From NCBI GenBank assembly GCA_963720805.1, contig CAVRGT010000012.1, positions 310,001 to 374,000 on the forward strand: 64,000 nucleotides of DNA, read 5' to 3'. The position numbers and the translations under genes are program-made. The DNA comes from VRUE01 sp963720805. GTDB lineage: Bacteria; Actinomycetota; Thermoleophilia; Solirubrobacterales; 70-9. Below, piece by piece: positions 7,482 to 15,624 of this stretch. The notes under the pieces are model-generated. The model made no database searches, was not told where the DNA came from, and saw only the letters and a program-made list of their open reading frames with translations. Position 1 is the first letter of the stretch, and every line of letters begins with the position of its first letter.

Positions 7482-8054
7482 TTAGCTCGGCTTGGTGCCC
7501 TTTGCCACCGCGCGGGCTTCGCGCTCGGCCTCGATGCGGCGGCGGAGGCCGAAGAAGTAGTCGGCGCCGCTGATCAGGGTTGCGGCGACGGCTAGATAGA
7601 CGAGGGCGTTGACCCAGGCCGGGGCCGGGTTGGCGGCGATCAGGGCGATCACGGCGGCGATCTGCAGCACCGTCTTGACCTTGCCGAGCCAGCTGGCGGA
7701 AATCACGATGCCGCGCTCGGCGGCGATCGCCCGCATCACGGTGACGGCGAACTCGCGGGCGATGATCACCATCGCCACCCATGCTTCGAGCCGGTTGAGC
7801 GAGACCAGCGAGACCAGCGCGGCGACAATCAGCAGCTTGTCGGCGATCGGGTCCATCAGCTTGCCGAAGGTGGTGACCGCGTCGCGCGAGCGGGCGAAGT
7901 AGCCGTCGAGCCCATCGGTGAGCGCGGCGAGGGCAAAGACCGCGGCGGCGAGCGCGTCGCCGTTCGGCGTCTCCCCCAAAAGCGCCACCACGACAACGGG
8001 CACGGCAAGAATCCGCAGCAGCGTCAGCGCATTGGGCAAATTAAGCGGAAACAC
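7482..8054 (-). CDS. pgsA: CDP-diacylglycerol-glycerol-3-phosphate 3-phosphatidyltransferase family
   Basis: 191-residue integral membrane enzyme of the CDP-alcohol phosphotransferase family; PgsA makes phosphatidylglycerophosphate from CDP-diacylglycerol and glycerol 3-phosphate at the inner membrane. The family signature D-G-x2-A-R-x8-G-x3-D-x3-D is seen as DGLDGYFARSRDAVTTFGKL followed by MDPIADK. N-terminal NLPNALTLLRILAVP is typical. GTG at 8054 was selected; GGAGAGGGAG precedes it, while the upstream extension is palindromic repeat. Third gene of a unit with a lipoprotein and an MMPL exporter. Confidence 0.88.
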   Translation of the reverse strand: MFPLNLPNALTLLRILAVPVVVVALLGETPNGDALAAAVFALAALTDGLDGYFARSRDAVTTFGKLMDPIADKLLIVAALVSLVSLNRLEAWVAMVIIAREFAVTVMRAIAAERGIVISASWLGKVKTVLQIAAVIALIAANPAPAWVNALVYLAVAATLISGADYFFGLRRRIEAEREARAVAKGTKPS

Positions 8055-8066
8055 CTCACTCCCTCT

Positions 8067-8132
8067 CCCCCTGGGGCCGATGGGCCGCAAACGTGTCCAT
8101 ATGTCACGTTTCAGGCCCGTCGGCCCCAGGGG
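8067..8132. repeat. Palindrome family 2, copy 1 (between MMPL and pgsA)
   Basis: The core is 47 bp: CCGATGGGCCGCAAACGTG (8077-8095), a 9-nt loop, and CACGTTTCAGGCCCGTCGG (8105-8123). The arms are extended outward by CCCCTGGGG/CCCCAGGGG. It matches the palindrome at 41230-41276 in arm sequence and loop length. The MMPL stop codon (8104-8106) lies at the edge of the right arm, so the last MMPL residues are encoded by the element. Confidence 0.85.
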
Positions 8133-10308
8133 CACTGGCGTCGCGGGCGGCGAAGTACTCCTCGCCCTCGATGCTGATGTGGGGGACCCAGCGCTCCATC
8201 CACCGGGGCATCCACCAGGCGCGTTTACCGAGCAGGACCATGATCGCGGGGACCAGCAGGCAGCGGACCAGGGTCGAGTCGATCGCGATTGCGACGGCGA
8301 GGCCGACGCCGAACTCCTTGACGATCGGGTTGCCGTTGAGGACGAAGCTGGTGAAGACGCAGACCATGATCGCCGCCGCCGAGGTGATCACGCGGCCGGT
8401 GTTGGCGAGGCCTTCGATCACCGCCTCCTTCTCGTCTTCGGTCTGGCGGTAGTGCTCGCGCATCTGGGTCAGCAGGAAGACCTCGTAATCCATCGAGAGG
8501 CCGAAGAGGATCGCGAACATCAGCAGCGGCACGAAGCTGACGATCGGGATCGGGTGGTCGAGGCCGATCAGCGAGGAGCCCCAGCCGAGCTGGAAGACGG
8601 CGGTGACGACGCCGTAGGCGGCCGCAACCGAGATCAGGTTCATCGCCGCCGCCTTGATCGGCACCAGCAGCGAGCGGAAGGCGAGCAACAAGACGATGAA
8701 GCTGAGCGCGACGACGATGCCGATCATCAGCGGCAGCTTGTCGCCGATCTGGGTCGCGAGGTCGATGTAGCCGGCGGTCTGGCCGCCGACGTAGGATTGG
8801 GTATTGGTCCCCTCCAGCGCCGCCGGGATCGTTTCGTCGCGCAGGTCTTCGACCAGGCTGACTGTCTCATCCGCCCAGGGCGCCGATTTGGAGATGACCG
8901 TGAAGACGGCCGCGGTGCCGACTTTGTCGAGGGTCGGTTTGGTGACCTCGGCGACATCGTGGGCATTCTTGATTTCCTGCCCCAGCAGCGGCAGTACCTG
9001 TTCCGCTTCTTCCGGGCTCTCAAATTCCGAGGCGATCAGCAGCGGGCCGTTGACGCCGGGGCCAAAGCCCTGGGTGAGGCCGTCGTAGGCCTGGCGCGCG
9101 GTCGTCGACTTGGGCAGGGCGCTGAGGTCGTTCTGGCCGAGCTCGAGTTGCAGCAGCGGGATCGCCAACACGATCAGGACCGCGAGGGCGGCGAGGGCGG
9201 AGCGCCAGGGGCGGTCGGCGACGCCGCGGGCCCAGCGCCGCCAGCCGTGCGGTTCGGCGTCGTCGGGGTGCGTTTTGCCGAACTGCACGCGCAGCGAGTT
9301 GATCCGCGGCCCCAGCGCCCCCAGCATCGCGGGCAGCAGCGTCGCCGCCGCGAGGACCGCGATCACCACCGCGATCCCGGCGGTGAAACCGAGCGTGCTG
9401 ACCAGCGGGATGCCGGCGGCGGCGAGCGAGCAGAGCGCGATCACGACGGTGAAGCCGGCGAAGACGACGGCGCCGCCGGCGGTCGCCGTGGCGCGGGCGA
9501 TCGACTCCCCCATCTCCATCCCGTCGGCGAGCTGCAGCTTGTGGCGGGTGACGATGAAGAGGGCGTAGTCGATGCCGACGCCGAGCCCGATCATCGTCGC
9601 CAGGGTCGAGGCGACGCTCGGCACCTGGATCACGTGCTCGAGCAGGCGGATGATCGAGAGCGAGCAGGCGAGGCCGAGGATCGCCGATGCGATCGGCAGC
9701 ACCATCGCCGTCGCGGTGCCGAAGGCGAAAAGCAGGATCACGATCGCGGCGGCGATGCCGATCGCGTCGCTGGCGCCGGTGTCGGGCTTGGAGAGGGCCT
9801 GGCCGACGTAAGCACCGATCGAGACGTTGAGCCCGGCCGCTTCGGCGGGCTTGCCCGCGTCGAGCACGGCCAGCGCCTGGGCTTCGGTCAGTTCGCTGGG
9901 CCCGACGCCGAGGATCACGGGCGAGTAGGCGACCGAGCGGTCCTTGCTGAGGAAGTCTTTGCCCTGCGGAGTCAGCGGGTTGACGGCCGAGTTGACGTCG
10001 TGCAAGGCGTTCAGCCGCTTGACCGATTCGTCGATCGCGCCCTTGTACTTGGGCGCGGTCAACACTTCCCCGGCCTTGGCCTGGAAGACGAGCGGGTTGC
10101 TGCCGAAGGCCTGTTCGGGCAGGTTGTCTTCGAGCAGTTCCGTCGCCAGGGTCGAGCCGGTGCCCGGCAGGGTCAGGTTGTCGTTGGTCTTGCTCTCCCC
10201 CGCCTGCCCGGCAAGGATGAGCGCGACCGCGGCGACGATCCAGACCGCGATCGTCGGCCAGTGATGGCGCGAGCAGAAGCGGCCGATCGCGTAGAGGGGG
10301 CCGGTCAC
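8104..10308 (-). CDS. MMPL/RND-family membrane transporter
   Basis: About 734 residues with two repeats of the MMPL architecture: an N-terminal transmembrane helix (TIAVWIVAAVALILAG), a periplasmic domain, a five-to-six-helix bundle with GLGVGIDYALFIVTRH (about residues 240-260), then a second periplasmic domain and helix bundle with ILFGLSMDYEVFLLTQMRE. The conserved aspartate-tyrosine pairs (GIDYA, SMDYE) belong to the proton relay. Likely exports lipids or hydrophobic compounds. GTG at 10308 was chosen because the upstream frame is arginine-rich and overlaps the lipoprotein gene. Seven bases separate it from that gene. Confidence 0.9.
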   Translation of the reverse strand: MTGPLYAIGRFCSRHHWPTIAVWIVAAVALILAGQAGESKTNDNLTLPGTGSTLATELLEDNLPEQAFGSNPLVFQAKAGEVLTAPKYKGAIDESVKRLNALHDVNSAVNPLTPQGKDFLSKDRSVAYSPVILGVGPSELTEAQALAVLDAGKPAEAAGLNVSIGAYVGQALSKPDTGASDAIGIAAAIVILLFAFGTATAMVLPIASAILGLACSLSIIRLLEHVIQVPSVASTLATMIGLGVGIDYALFIVTRHKLQLADGMEMGESIARATATAGGAVVFAGFTVVIALCSLAAAGIPLVSTLGFTAGIAVVIAVLAAATLLPAMLGALGPRINSLRVQFGKTHPDDAEPHGWRRWARGVADRPWRSALAALAVLIVLAIPLLQLELGQNDLSALPKSTTARQAYDGLTQGFGPGVNGPLLIASEFESPEEAEQVLPLLGQEIKNAHDVAEVTKPTLDKVGTAAVFTVISKSAPWADETVSLVEDLRDETIPAALEGTNTQSYVGGQTAGYIDLATQIGDKLPLMIGIVVALSFIVLLLAFRSLLVPIKAAAMNLISVAAAYGVVTAVFQLGWGSSLIGLDHPIPIVSFVPLLMFAILFGLSMDYEVFLLTQMREHYRQTEDEKEAVIEGLANTGRVITSAAAIMVCVFTSFVLNGNPIVKEFGVGLAVAIAIDSTLVRCLLVPAIMVLLGKRAWWMPRWMERWVPHISIEGEEYFAARDASAPGADGPET

Positions 10309-10315
10309 GCGCCCA

Positions 10316-10912
10316 TCATCCCCCTTCGGCAGGCGGTACGGGCGCCGGCACGTCGCCGCTCTCGAACGCCTCCGGAACCGAGGCGGCAAGATCGGTCCCG
10401 AGCAGTCGGCGCAGGGCGGTGAGGTGCTGGGCGTGGCTCGCGGCCAGCGCGGCGACGAGCGCACGCGAGGCGGGCGTGTTCAGGGGGGGCGTCGCGCCGA
10501 GTGCCTCGGCGAGCGCCGCGTTCTCCTCTTCGTAGGCGAGCAGCAGCGCCTCTTGCCGATCCTTGGGAGCGGGCGGTTCGAGCTCACTCGCTTCCGCGTC
10601 GGTTTCGCCGCCGACCCCGCGGATCGCCTTGGTGATCGCGTCGAGGTGAGCCTGGTCTTGGCCGCTCAGCTGCCCGGCCACGGCGAGAGTGCCACCGCGG
10701 AGGAGACCCGACGCCCGCTCGTACGCTGCCACGGTCGTCAGCTCCTGCGAGAGGACCGTGTTGAGCACTTCGGCGTCGGCCGCCTTGTCGCTGTCAGTTG
10801 CCGCGCTGCTACCGCAACCGGAAACCCCAATCGCCAGGAAAAACAGAAAGGCAGCGGCGCGACCGAGGCCGCGCCGCTGACAGCTGATGGCAAATACTCG
10901 CTTCGAACCCAT
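10316..10912 (-). CDS. Lipoprotein with a ferritin-like (DUF4439-type) four-helix domain
   Basis: 198 residues. A signal peptide ends in a lipobox (IGVSGC, cysteine about residue 33), so it should be lipid-anchored outside the membrane. The rest is helical: EVLNTVLSQELTTVAAYERA, LSGQDQAHLDAITKAIRG, then EEENAALAEALG and AALAASHAQHLTALRRLLG. The regularly placed E and H residues (Q-E, QAH, EEE, SHAQH) resemble the diiron-type ferritin-like fold, though metal binding is not certain. First gene of the unit leading to the MMPL exporter. Confidence 0.75.
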   Translation of the reverse strand: MGSKRVFAISCQRRGLGRAAAFLFFLAIGVSGCGSSAATDSDKAADAEVLNTVLSQELTTVAAYERASGLLRGGTLAVAGQLSGQDQAHLDAITKAIRGVGGETDAEASELEPPAPKDRQEALLLAYEEENAALAEALGATPPLNTPASRALVAALAASHAQHLTALRRLLGTDLAASVPEAFESGDVPAPVPPAEGG

Positions 10913-10967
10913 ATCGGGCGCGAAGCATAAGAGGAGTTCTAGCCGCTTTTGCTCGAAATTACTAGAC

Positions 10968-11618
10968 CTACTTCTTGGCCGCCTTCTTCGCGCGGCCTTT
11001 TTTGGCGCCCTTCGTGGACTTCGCTTTTGCGGACAGTCCCTCGAAATTCATCACGACCGTAGTCGCGGGAATGCCCTCCTCGCCAGACTTGGCAAGACGC
11101 TTAGCGCTGCCGGCGTGGATCTTGAGGATGCGATCAAGAGTTTCCGCCGCAAGCTCTACCGACTCATCCCATCCTTGCTCGTCAACAACGCCGGGGGTCC
11201 AGCTGAGATGGCGATCATCGCGCGCATCAAACGTGCCACCGGTGAGCGCACCAACGACATCGTCAATGATCATCTGGATACTCGAAGCGCTCACACCCGG
11301 CTTGACCGACTCCGGGAGAGACTGCCAATCGCTGTCGGTCAGGAAGGCCCTCGATGTCGCGCGGTAATAGTGCTCGACAGCACCGCGCCGCGGCTCGGTC
11401 TTGACCATTTCAATGCATTCGAAGTCCTTGAGGACTTTGACGTGGTAGCTGACCTGGCTTAGACCCTCCTCGAGCTCCTTCGAGAGTTCGTTGGGGCTGG
11501 CCATGCGCTCGTTGAGAATGGTCAGGATTTCAACTCGTAGCGGGTGCGCCAACGCCTTAACCAGGCGCTGATCGACGCCGGTTCCCTTCTTTTTCTTGTT
11601 CCTGGTCTTTGCAGCCAA
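10968..11618 (-). CDS. ArsR-type winged-helix transcriptional regulator
   Basis: 216 residues. The N-terminal part (about 15-85) is an ArsR-like HTH: VKALAHPLRVEILTILNE, MASPNELSKELEEGLSQVSYHVKVLKD, then a wing with GAVEHYYRAT. The C-terminal half contains a helical domain (SSIQMIIDDVVGALTGG) and ends in a very lysine/alanine-rich tail. No metal-binding ELCVCDL-type motif is visible, so it is probably not a metal sensor. Monocistronic, with no obvious target beside it. Confidence 0.85.
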   Translation of the reverse strand: MAAKTRNKKKKGTGVDQRLVKALAHPLRVEILTILNERMASPNELSKELEEGLSQVSYHVKVLKDFECIEMVKTEPRRGAVEHYYRATSRAFLTDSDWQSLPESVKPGVSASSIQMIIDDVVGALTGGTFDARDDRHLSWTPGVVDEQGWDESVELAAETLDRILKIHAGSAKRLAKSGEEGIPATTVVMNFEGLSAKAKSTKGAKKGRAKKAAKK

Positions 11619-11898
11619 AGCGACTCCTCATTTCGTTTTTGCAAGCTTGAACCACTCCATCATATTGGACGCAAAGCTGAAATGACAACAATAATGTTGG
11701 TATTTGCAGGCGTAAAATTTATTACTGGAACTTTTTCCAGCATTTGACCGGTCTAAAGCGTCGTACTGGATGGGTCGCGACCCCCAACCGCAAGAGCTGA
11801 CGATTGCGAAGGGGGTGAGGCAGGGTGAAGATTTCCAAAACGGACGTCGTCGTGCCGTTGCTTTCGATCAACAAGACGCGCTAGCCGTGGGGCATGGT

Positions 11899-11936
11899 CA
11901 ATGGACCGATCCTGTCTCTACGGGATCGGTCCATTG
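11899..11936 (+). repeat. 38-bp hairpin upstream of the uracil-DNA glycosylase gene
   Basis: CAATGGACCGATCCTG (11899-11914) and CGGGATCGGTCCATTG (11921-11936) pair with one T-G wobble around a 6-nt loop. It lies in the 341-bp stretch 11619-11959, which otherwise contains an AT-rich segment (11640-11760) and no supported gene. It may be a terminator for an unseen transcript or a leader hairpin. Confidence 0.7.
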
Positions 11937-11959
11937 CGCCTGTCTTTTCGCTACTGGGC

Positions 11960-12706
11960 ATGATTCAGCCACAGATGGGGAAAGACTCTCGGCAATCGGA
12001 TTCCTCGCAGGCAGCGCGACTGCGCGACCTGGCCACGAAGGTTCAGGGCTGCCGTGCATGTTCACGCTTGGTCGAGTGGCGCGAGGCGTGCGCTGCCGAC
12101 CCGCCGCGGCGGTACAAGGGCGAAAAATACTGGGCACGTCCGCTCAGTGGCTTTGGCGATCCAGAGGCGACCGTGGCGATTGTGGGCCTGGCGCCGGCAG
12201 CGCACGGCGCCAACCGGACCGGCCGCATGTTCACCGGTGATCGCTCCGGAGACTGGCTATTTGCGGCTCTGCATCGGGCCGGTTTTGCCAACCAGGCCGC
12301 GAGCACCAACCGAGGTGATGGGCTCGAGTTGATCGACGCCTACGTCACCGCGGTGGTGCGCTGCGCGCCGCCGGCGAACCGCCCCACCCCCGCAGAGCGA
12401 GATACCTGCCTCCCCTACCTCGAGCGTGAGCTCGAGTTGCTGACGAACTGCCAGACGATCGTGGCCCTGGGCGGCTTTGCCTGGGACGGATCGCTGCGCG
12501 CGCTCCGGCATCTCAGAGAAGACGTGCCGCGACCGAAGCCGCGCTTTGGCCACGCCGCGGAGGCTTCGATAGGGAGCTGGACCCTGATCGGCAGCTACCA
12601 CCCGAGCCAGCAGAACACCTTCACCGGCAGGCTCACCGAGCCGATGCTGGACGCAGTCCTCACCCGAGCTCACAGACTTTCTCGGGGGTCTCCAGCTCGC
12701 TTTTGA
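11960..12706 (+). CDS. Type-5 (UdgB-like) uracil-DNA glycosylase
   Basis: 249 residues. Removes uracil and related deaminated bases from DNA. The active-site block GLAPAAHGANRTGRMFTGD (about residues 76-94) is characteristic of family 5, which lacks the family-4 catalytic acid. YHPSQQNTF (about 213) is the second conserved motif. Four cysteines (CRAC near residues 32-35, then VVRC and DTC) fit a [4Fe-4S] cluster. ATG at 11960 and ATG at 11975 are both possible; neither has a strong ribosome site. Stands alone between a hairpin and the ThiF locus. Confidence 0.87.
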   Translation: MIQPQMGKDSRQSDSSQAARLRDLATKVQGCRACSRLVEWREACAADPPRRYKGEKYWARPLSGFGDPEATVAIVGLAPAAHGANRTGRMFTGDRSGDWLFAALHRAGFANQAASTNRGDGLELIDAYVTAVVRCAPPANRPTPAERDTCLPYLERELELLTNCQTIVALGGFAWDGSLRALRHLREDVPRPKPRFGHAAEASIGSWTLIGSYHPSQQNTFTGRLTEPMLDAVLTRAHRLSRGSPARF

Positions 12707-12714
12707 CGATTTGG

Positions 12715-12786
12715 ATGGAAACCAAAGATAAACCGCTCCTTTCTGGCAAAACCCAACCTCAATACGAGGATTTGGGCATTATTTGA
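12715..12786 (+). CDS. Possible 23-residue peptide upstream of the RRE-ThiF gene
   Basis: A short frame beginning METKDKPLLSG and ending PQYEDLGII. The YEDLG segment resembles leader motifs of actinobacterial RiPP precursors bound by PqqD-like domains. The DNA is AT-rich compared with its neighbours. There is no good ribosome site. If one G were missing from the GGG run just before the stop, the peptide would continue with ALFETNLSNREVSS. Function is inferred only from its position just before the next gene. Confidence 0.3.
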   Translation: METKDKPLLSGKTQPQYEDLGII

Positions 12787-12842
12787 AACTAATTTGAGCA
12801 ATAGGGAGGTCTCAAGCGTACCCATAGGAGGTGGGCAAACTC

Positions 12843-13949
12843 ATGCAAAGACCCCGGCTCAAGCGCACCACGCAGCGAATGGAAACGCCAAATGGCGACG
12901 TTTACCTACTCCGCCCAAGTTCCGGCGCGGACATCCACATAGAGAAACCCGACAGGCAGGGACGGCGGCTGCTCGCCGCTCTCGACGGGACCCGGACCGA
13001 GGAGGAGCTGATCGAGGAGTTCGGCACCGAGGAGGTCGGCGACCTGCTCGCCCAGTTCCAGGAGCTGGGGGTGGTTGAGGACGCCGCCGATGACGACGCC
13101 ATCCCGCCGGCCGTGGTCGAGCGGCTCGACCGCCAGCTGCGCTACTTCAGCGACATCACCACAGGGCCGACCGCGGCCGAGTGCCAGGAACGGCTGGCGA
13201 AGGCGCGGATCGCCGTGCTCGGCGTCGGCGGGCTCGGCGGCTGGGTGGCACTGAACCTGGCCTGCTGCGGGATTGGCGAGATGCTGCTGCTCGATTTCGA
13301 CCGGGTCGAGTTGAGCAACCTCAACCGCCAGGTCCTCTACTCGGAGGCCGACATCGGTCGCTTCAAGGCCGAGGCGGCGGCCGAGCGGCTGGCCGGGTTC
13401 AACTCGACGATCAAGCTCGAGCCCCGCGTGCAAAAGCTCGACAGCGAAGCGGCGATCGCCGAGACGATCGCCGGCTACGACGTCGTGATCGACGCCTGCG
13501 ACTGGCCCGCGCACGACATCGAGCGCTGGATCAACTCGGCCTGCTTCGCCGCTCGTATTCCCTTCATCGCGATGAGCCACTTCCCGCCGGTGGCGCGGGT
13601 CGGCCCTTTCTATGTGCCGGGCGTGACCGGCTGCTTCTCCTGCCAGGAGATCGCCTACCGGCGCACCTTCCCGCTCTACGACATCGCGGTTGGCCAGCAG
13701 CGCGGAAAAGGCTCCCCGGCCGCCACGCTCGGTCCGGCCTGCAGCATGATCGGCGGTCAGGTCGGCCTCGACATCATGCACTACGTCACCGGCCTCGCCA
13801 GGCCCTCGACCCTGGGCGTCGGGCACATGTATGACCTGCGCACGATGGCGGTCGAACGAGAGCCGGTCGTGCCGGATAAAAGTTGCCCGATATGCAGCGG
13901 AATGCAGCCCTCCTCCGACAAAGAGATGCACGAAACGGCGCCGCGATAG
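12843..13949 (+). CDS. PqqD-like (RRE) domain fused to a ThiF/E1-type adenylyltransferase
   Basis: 368 residues. Residues 1-85 (KRTTQRMETPNGDVYLLRPS, then DRQGRRLLAALDGTRTEEEL) look like a PqqD-type peptide-recognition domain. The rest is an E1-like ATP-binding fold: IAVLGVGGLGGWVALNLACC (glycine-rich loop), LLLDFDRVELSNLNRQVLY, and VVIDACDWPAHDIERWI. Zinc ligands are visible as GCFSC and CPIC near the C-terminus. Such enzymes activate the C-terminus of peptides or sulfur carriers. ATG 12843 is preceded by AGGAGG at 12826-12831; GTG 12831 would be too close. No cyclodehydratase or transporter lies beside it. Confidence 0.8.
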   Translation: MQRPRLKRTTQRMETPNGDVYLLRPSSGADIHIEKPDRQGRRLLAALDGTRTEEELIEEFGTEEVGDLLAQFQELGVVEDAADDDAIPPAVVERLDRQLRYFSDITTGPTAAECQERLAKARIAVLGVGGLGGWVALNLACCGIGEMLLLDFDRVELSNLNRQVLYSEADIGRFKAEAAAERLAGFNSTIKLEPRVQKLDSEAAIAETIAGYDVVIDACDWPAHDIERWINSACFAARIPFIAMSHFPPVARVGPFYVPGVTGCFSCQEIAYRRTFPLYDIAVGQQRGKGSPAATLGPACSMIGGQVGLDIMHYVTGLARPSTLGVGHMYDLRTMAVEREPVVPDKSCPICSGMQPSSDKEMHETAPR

Positions 13950-13956
13950 GAGCAAG

Positions 13957-13985
13957 GCGGCGGGCGTGGGGCACGCCCGCCGCCC
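13957..13985. terminator. GC-rich hairpin between convergent genes
   Basis: GGCGGCGGGCGT (13957-13968) and ACGCCCGCCGCC (13974-13985) form a perfect 12-bp stem with a 5-nt loop, filling most of the gap between the RRE-ThiF stop and the TMEM175-type stop. Only a short CCCTTT follows, not a U-run. Confidence 0.75.
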
Positions 13986-13994
13986 CCTTTCGCT

Positions 13995-14615
13995 CTAGCG
14001 GGCCTTGCCGAGGGCGCGCCCGGCAATCGGAACGAAGAAGAGCGCCAGCCAGCAGTAGGTGGCGAGTTCGGGGCTGAAGAGGGCGATCAGGATCGAGAGC
14101 AGGAAGATCGCGGCAATCGCCAGCGCCGCGCGCTCTCCCGACCTCGCCTGATCGGCAGAGACCCGGCTCAGGCCGGCCCGCCTGGCGTCGGCGAAGAGCA
14201 CGACGCCGGCGAGGATCACCCCGACCAGGTTGACCGCGTAGAGGATCACCGCGGCCTCGGCGCCGCCGTGGTCACCGAGGACCTGGCTGCTGAAGGGGAT
14301 CAGCACGATCCAGGCGAGATAGAAGAGGTTGAGCACGATCAGGCGACCGTCGAAGCCGGTGACGTCGCCGAAGAAGCGGTGGTGGACGAGCCAGAAGCGA
14401 CCGATCACGGCGAAGCTGATCGCGTAGGCGAAGAGGTCCTGGCGCTCGTTCAGCAGCGCTTTGCCGAGCTCGCCGTCGGAGACCTTGGGATCCACCCCCA
14501 GCTGCAGGACCAGCAGCGTGATCGCGATCGCGAAGACGCCGTCGCTGAAGGCGACGATGCGCGAGAACTCGATCTCGTTCTCCGCCCGCTGCTTGGCCGT
14601 CTGCAACCGCGACAC
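13995..14615 (-). CDS. TMEM175-family (DUF1211) potassium channel-like membrane protein
   Basis: About 207 residues. The signature FSDGVFAIAITLLVLQL sits in the first transmembrane helix (near residue 20); this FSDG motif defines TMEM175-type channels, in which conserved hydrophobic residues form the K+ filter. Further helices include LFAYAISFAVIGRFWLVHH (with the conserved W-x3-H), LFYLAWIVLIPFS and two more at the C-terminus, giving about six. GTG 14615 was chosen shortly before the first helix; longer upstream starts exist. Convergent with the ThiF gene. Confidence 0.85.
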   Translation of the reverse strand: MSRLQTAKQRAENEIEFSRIVAFSDGVFAIAITLLVLQLGVDPKVSDGELGKALLNERQDLFAYAISFAVIGRFWLVHHRFFGDVTGFDGRLIVLNLFYLAWIVLIPFSSQVLGDHGGAEAAVILYAVNLVGVILAGVVLFADARRAGLSRVSADQARSGERAALAIAAIFLLSILIALFSPELATYCWLALFFVPIAGRALGKAR

Positions 14616-14762
14616 GGCTCCATCATCCAGGCCGGCCGCGACGGAACCCGGTAAAAGCCGCTGAGATCCGGGCTGACGGCCGCTGGCCTCCGCTACCCCC
14701 CACGCCGCCCGAGCCAAACGCCGAGAGCCCGCACCGGCCTTTGGTGACTTGCCCAGTTCGAG

Positions 14763-14897
14763 CTAAAGCCAGAGACCACTGATGGGGGCGGCACGGTTGT
14801 CGAGGTTGATGACCTCAGCCGGCTGCTCGCTCTTGGCAATCTCGCCTGTCAGCGTGCTCTTCCCCACCTGACGCGCAGATTGGGAAACGCGTCCCAT
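14763..14897 (-). pseudogene. Remnant of an AAA ATPase (DUF4143-type) N-terminus
   Basis: A short frame reads SARQVGKSTLTGEIA followed by EVINLDNRA, which resembles the Walker A region and first strand-loop (RQVGKST...LDd) of AAA_14/DUF4143 ATPases. It has neither the preceding N-terminus nor any continuation, so only a fragment remains. It lies 160 bp from tRNA-Thr. The rest of the 14616-15059 interval shows no gene. Confidence 0.5.
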
Positions 14898-15059
14898 GAA
14901 ATATGGGAAGTACAAGCATGAAAAAGGGGAGAGTGATGCATGCAAAATGGGATAGAGGGAGGGATTCTGAGATGAAGTGCAACCCGCCAGGGTCGGCCTG
15001 TAAAATCAGCGACGGAGGTAGCCCGAGATCCGCATCAGAAGTCGGTTTCGGACTCCTGC

Positions 15060-15132
15060 GCCGACGTAGCTCAGCTGGTAGAGCACTTCACTCGTAATGA
15101 AGGGGTCCCCGGTTCAAATCCGGGCGTCGGCT
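15060..15132 (+). tRNA. tRNA-Thr (anticodon CGT)
   Basis: The acceptor stem GCCGACG pairs with CGTCGGC. The D-arm is GCTC/GAGC, and the anticodon stem CTTCA/TGAAG closes the loop CTCGTAA, which gives CGT. The T-arm CCCGG/CCGGG carries TTCAAAT. Discriminator U; CCA not encoded. Confidence 0.95.
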
Positions 15133-15155
15133 CTGGCCCATGTGGGGCGTGGCGG

Positions 15156-15443
15156 TCAGGTGGGTGGATCGCGACTGTCAGGAAGCTCGCCATGAGCCGC
15201 TTCGAGATCTGCCAGGTCGACTGGTCGCGCTCGCGGCCTGCGATGCGCTTCAGCGCGACCAGATCGGCAAGCGAGCAGATTGGGGCCTCCACCCCATCTA
15301 CGCGACGAGTCTCGGCGCGAGCCAGGAGATCCGAGAAGCCCACATTCGCGACATTCTCGGCCAGCAGGTCGAGATCGCCGCGTCAGGACGTAGCGGACAC
15401 CGGCACCATTGAGGTCGTCCAGAATTCGGCCGAAGCCCGTCAC
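15156..15443 (-). pseudogene. Decayed nucleotidyltransferase gene (AbiEii/MNT-like)
   Basis: Pieces of one protein appear in alternating frames: TGFGRILDDLNGAGVRYVL, then GDLDLLAENVANVGFSDLLA and ICSLADLVALKRIAGRERDQ, then VDLADLEAAHGELP. This order (short N-terminal helix, DLDLL, SLADLIALK, DLADLEAL) is that of small nucleotidyltransferases in toxin-antitoxin modules. The segment that should hold the GG/GS-x-D-x-D active site is missing. At least two frameshifts and a deletion are needed. It begins just after tRNA-Thr. The remainder of 15133-15624 has no intact gene. Confidence 0.6.
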
Positions 15444-15624
15444 TGACCTGCTGCGAGCGCCGGCGCCTGCACGCTCAGCGCGATGCCCTCGGCTGCGAGA
15501 CGCCGGGGTGATCGAATCCCCCGGCCGGGGCCGCAAGCAGTGGCGCCGGCTTCTACCGCACCAGCGGTGACTGGAGGCTGAGAAGCGCAGCGCTGACTGA
15601 ACCGTTTACCACCGTATGCGTGGG

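Noticed and set aside
7918..10422. Very long open frame on the strand opposite to the MMPL gene
   Set aside because: It is a composition shadow: aspartate/arginine/glutamine-rich with no domain pattern, while the minus-strand frame has a complete MMPL protein.
11640..11760. AT-rich stretch that might hold a small gene
   Set aside because: No frame with a ribosome site or recognisable sequence; it is probably the ArsR promoter area.
15060..15132. Phage or island attachment site at tRNA-Thr
   Set aside because: No integrase gene and no repeat of the tRNA 3' end were found in the window.
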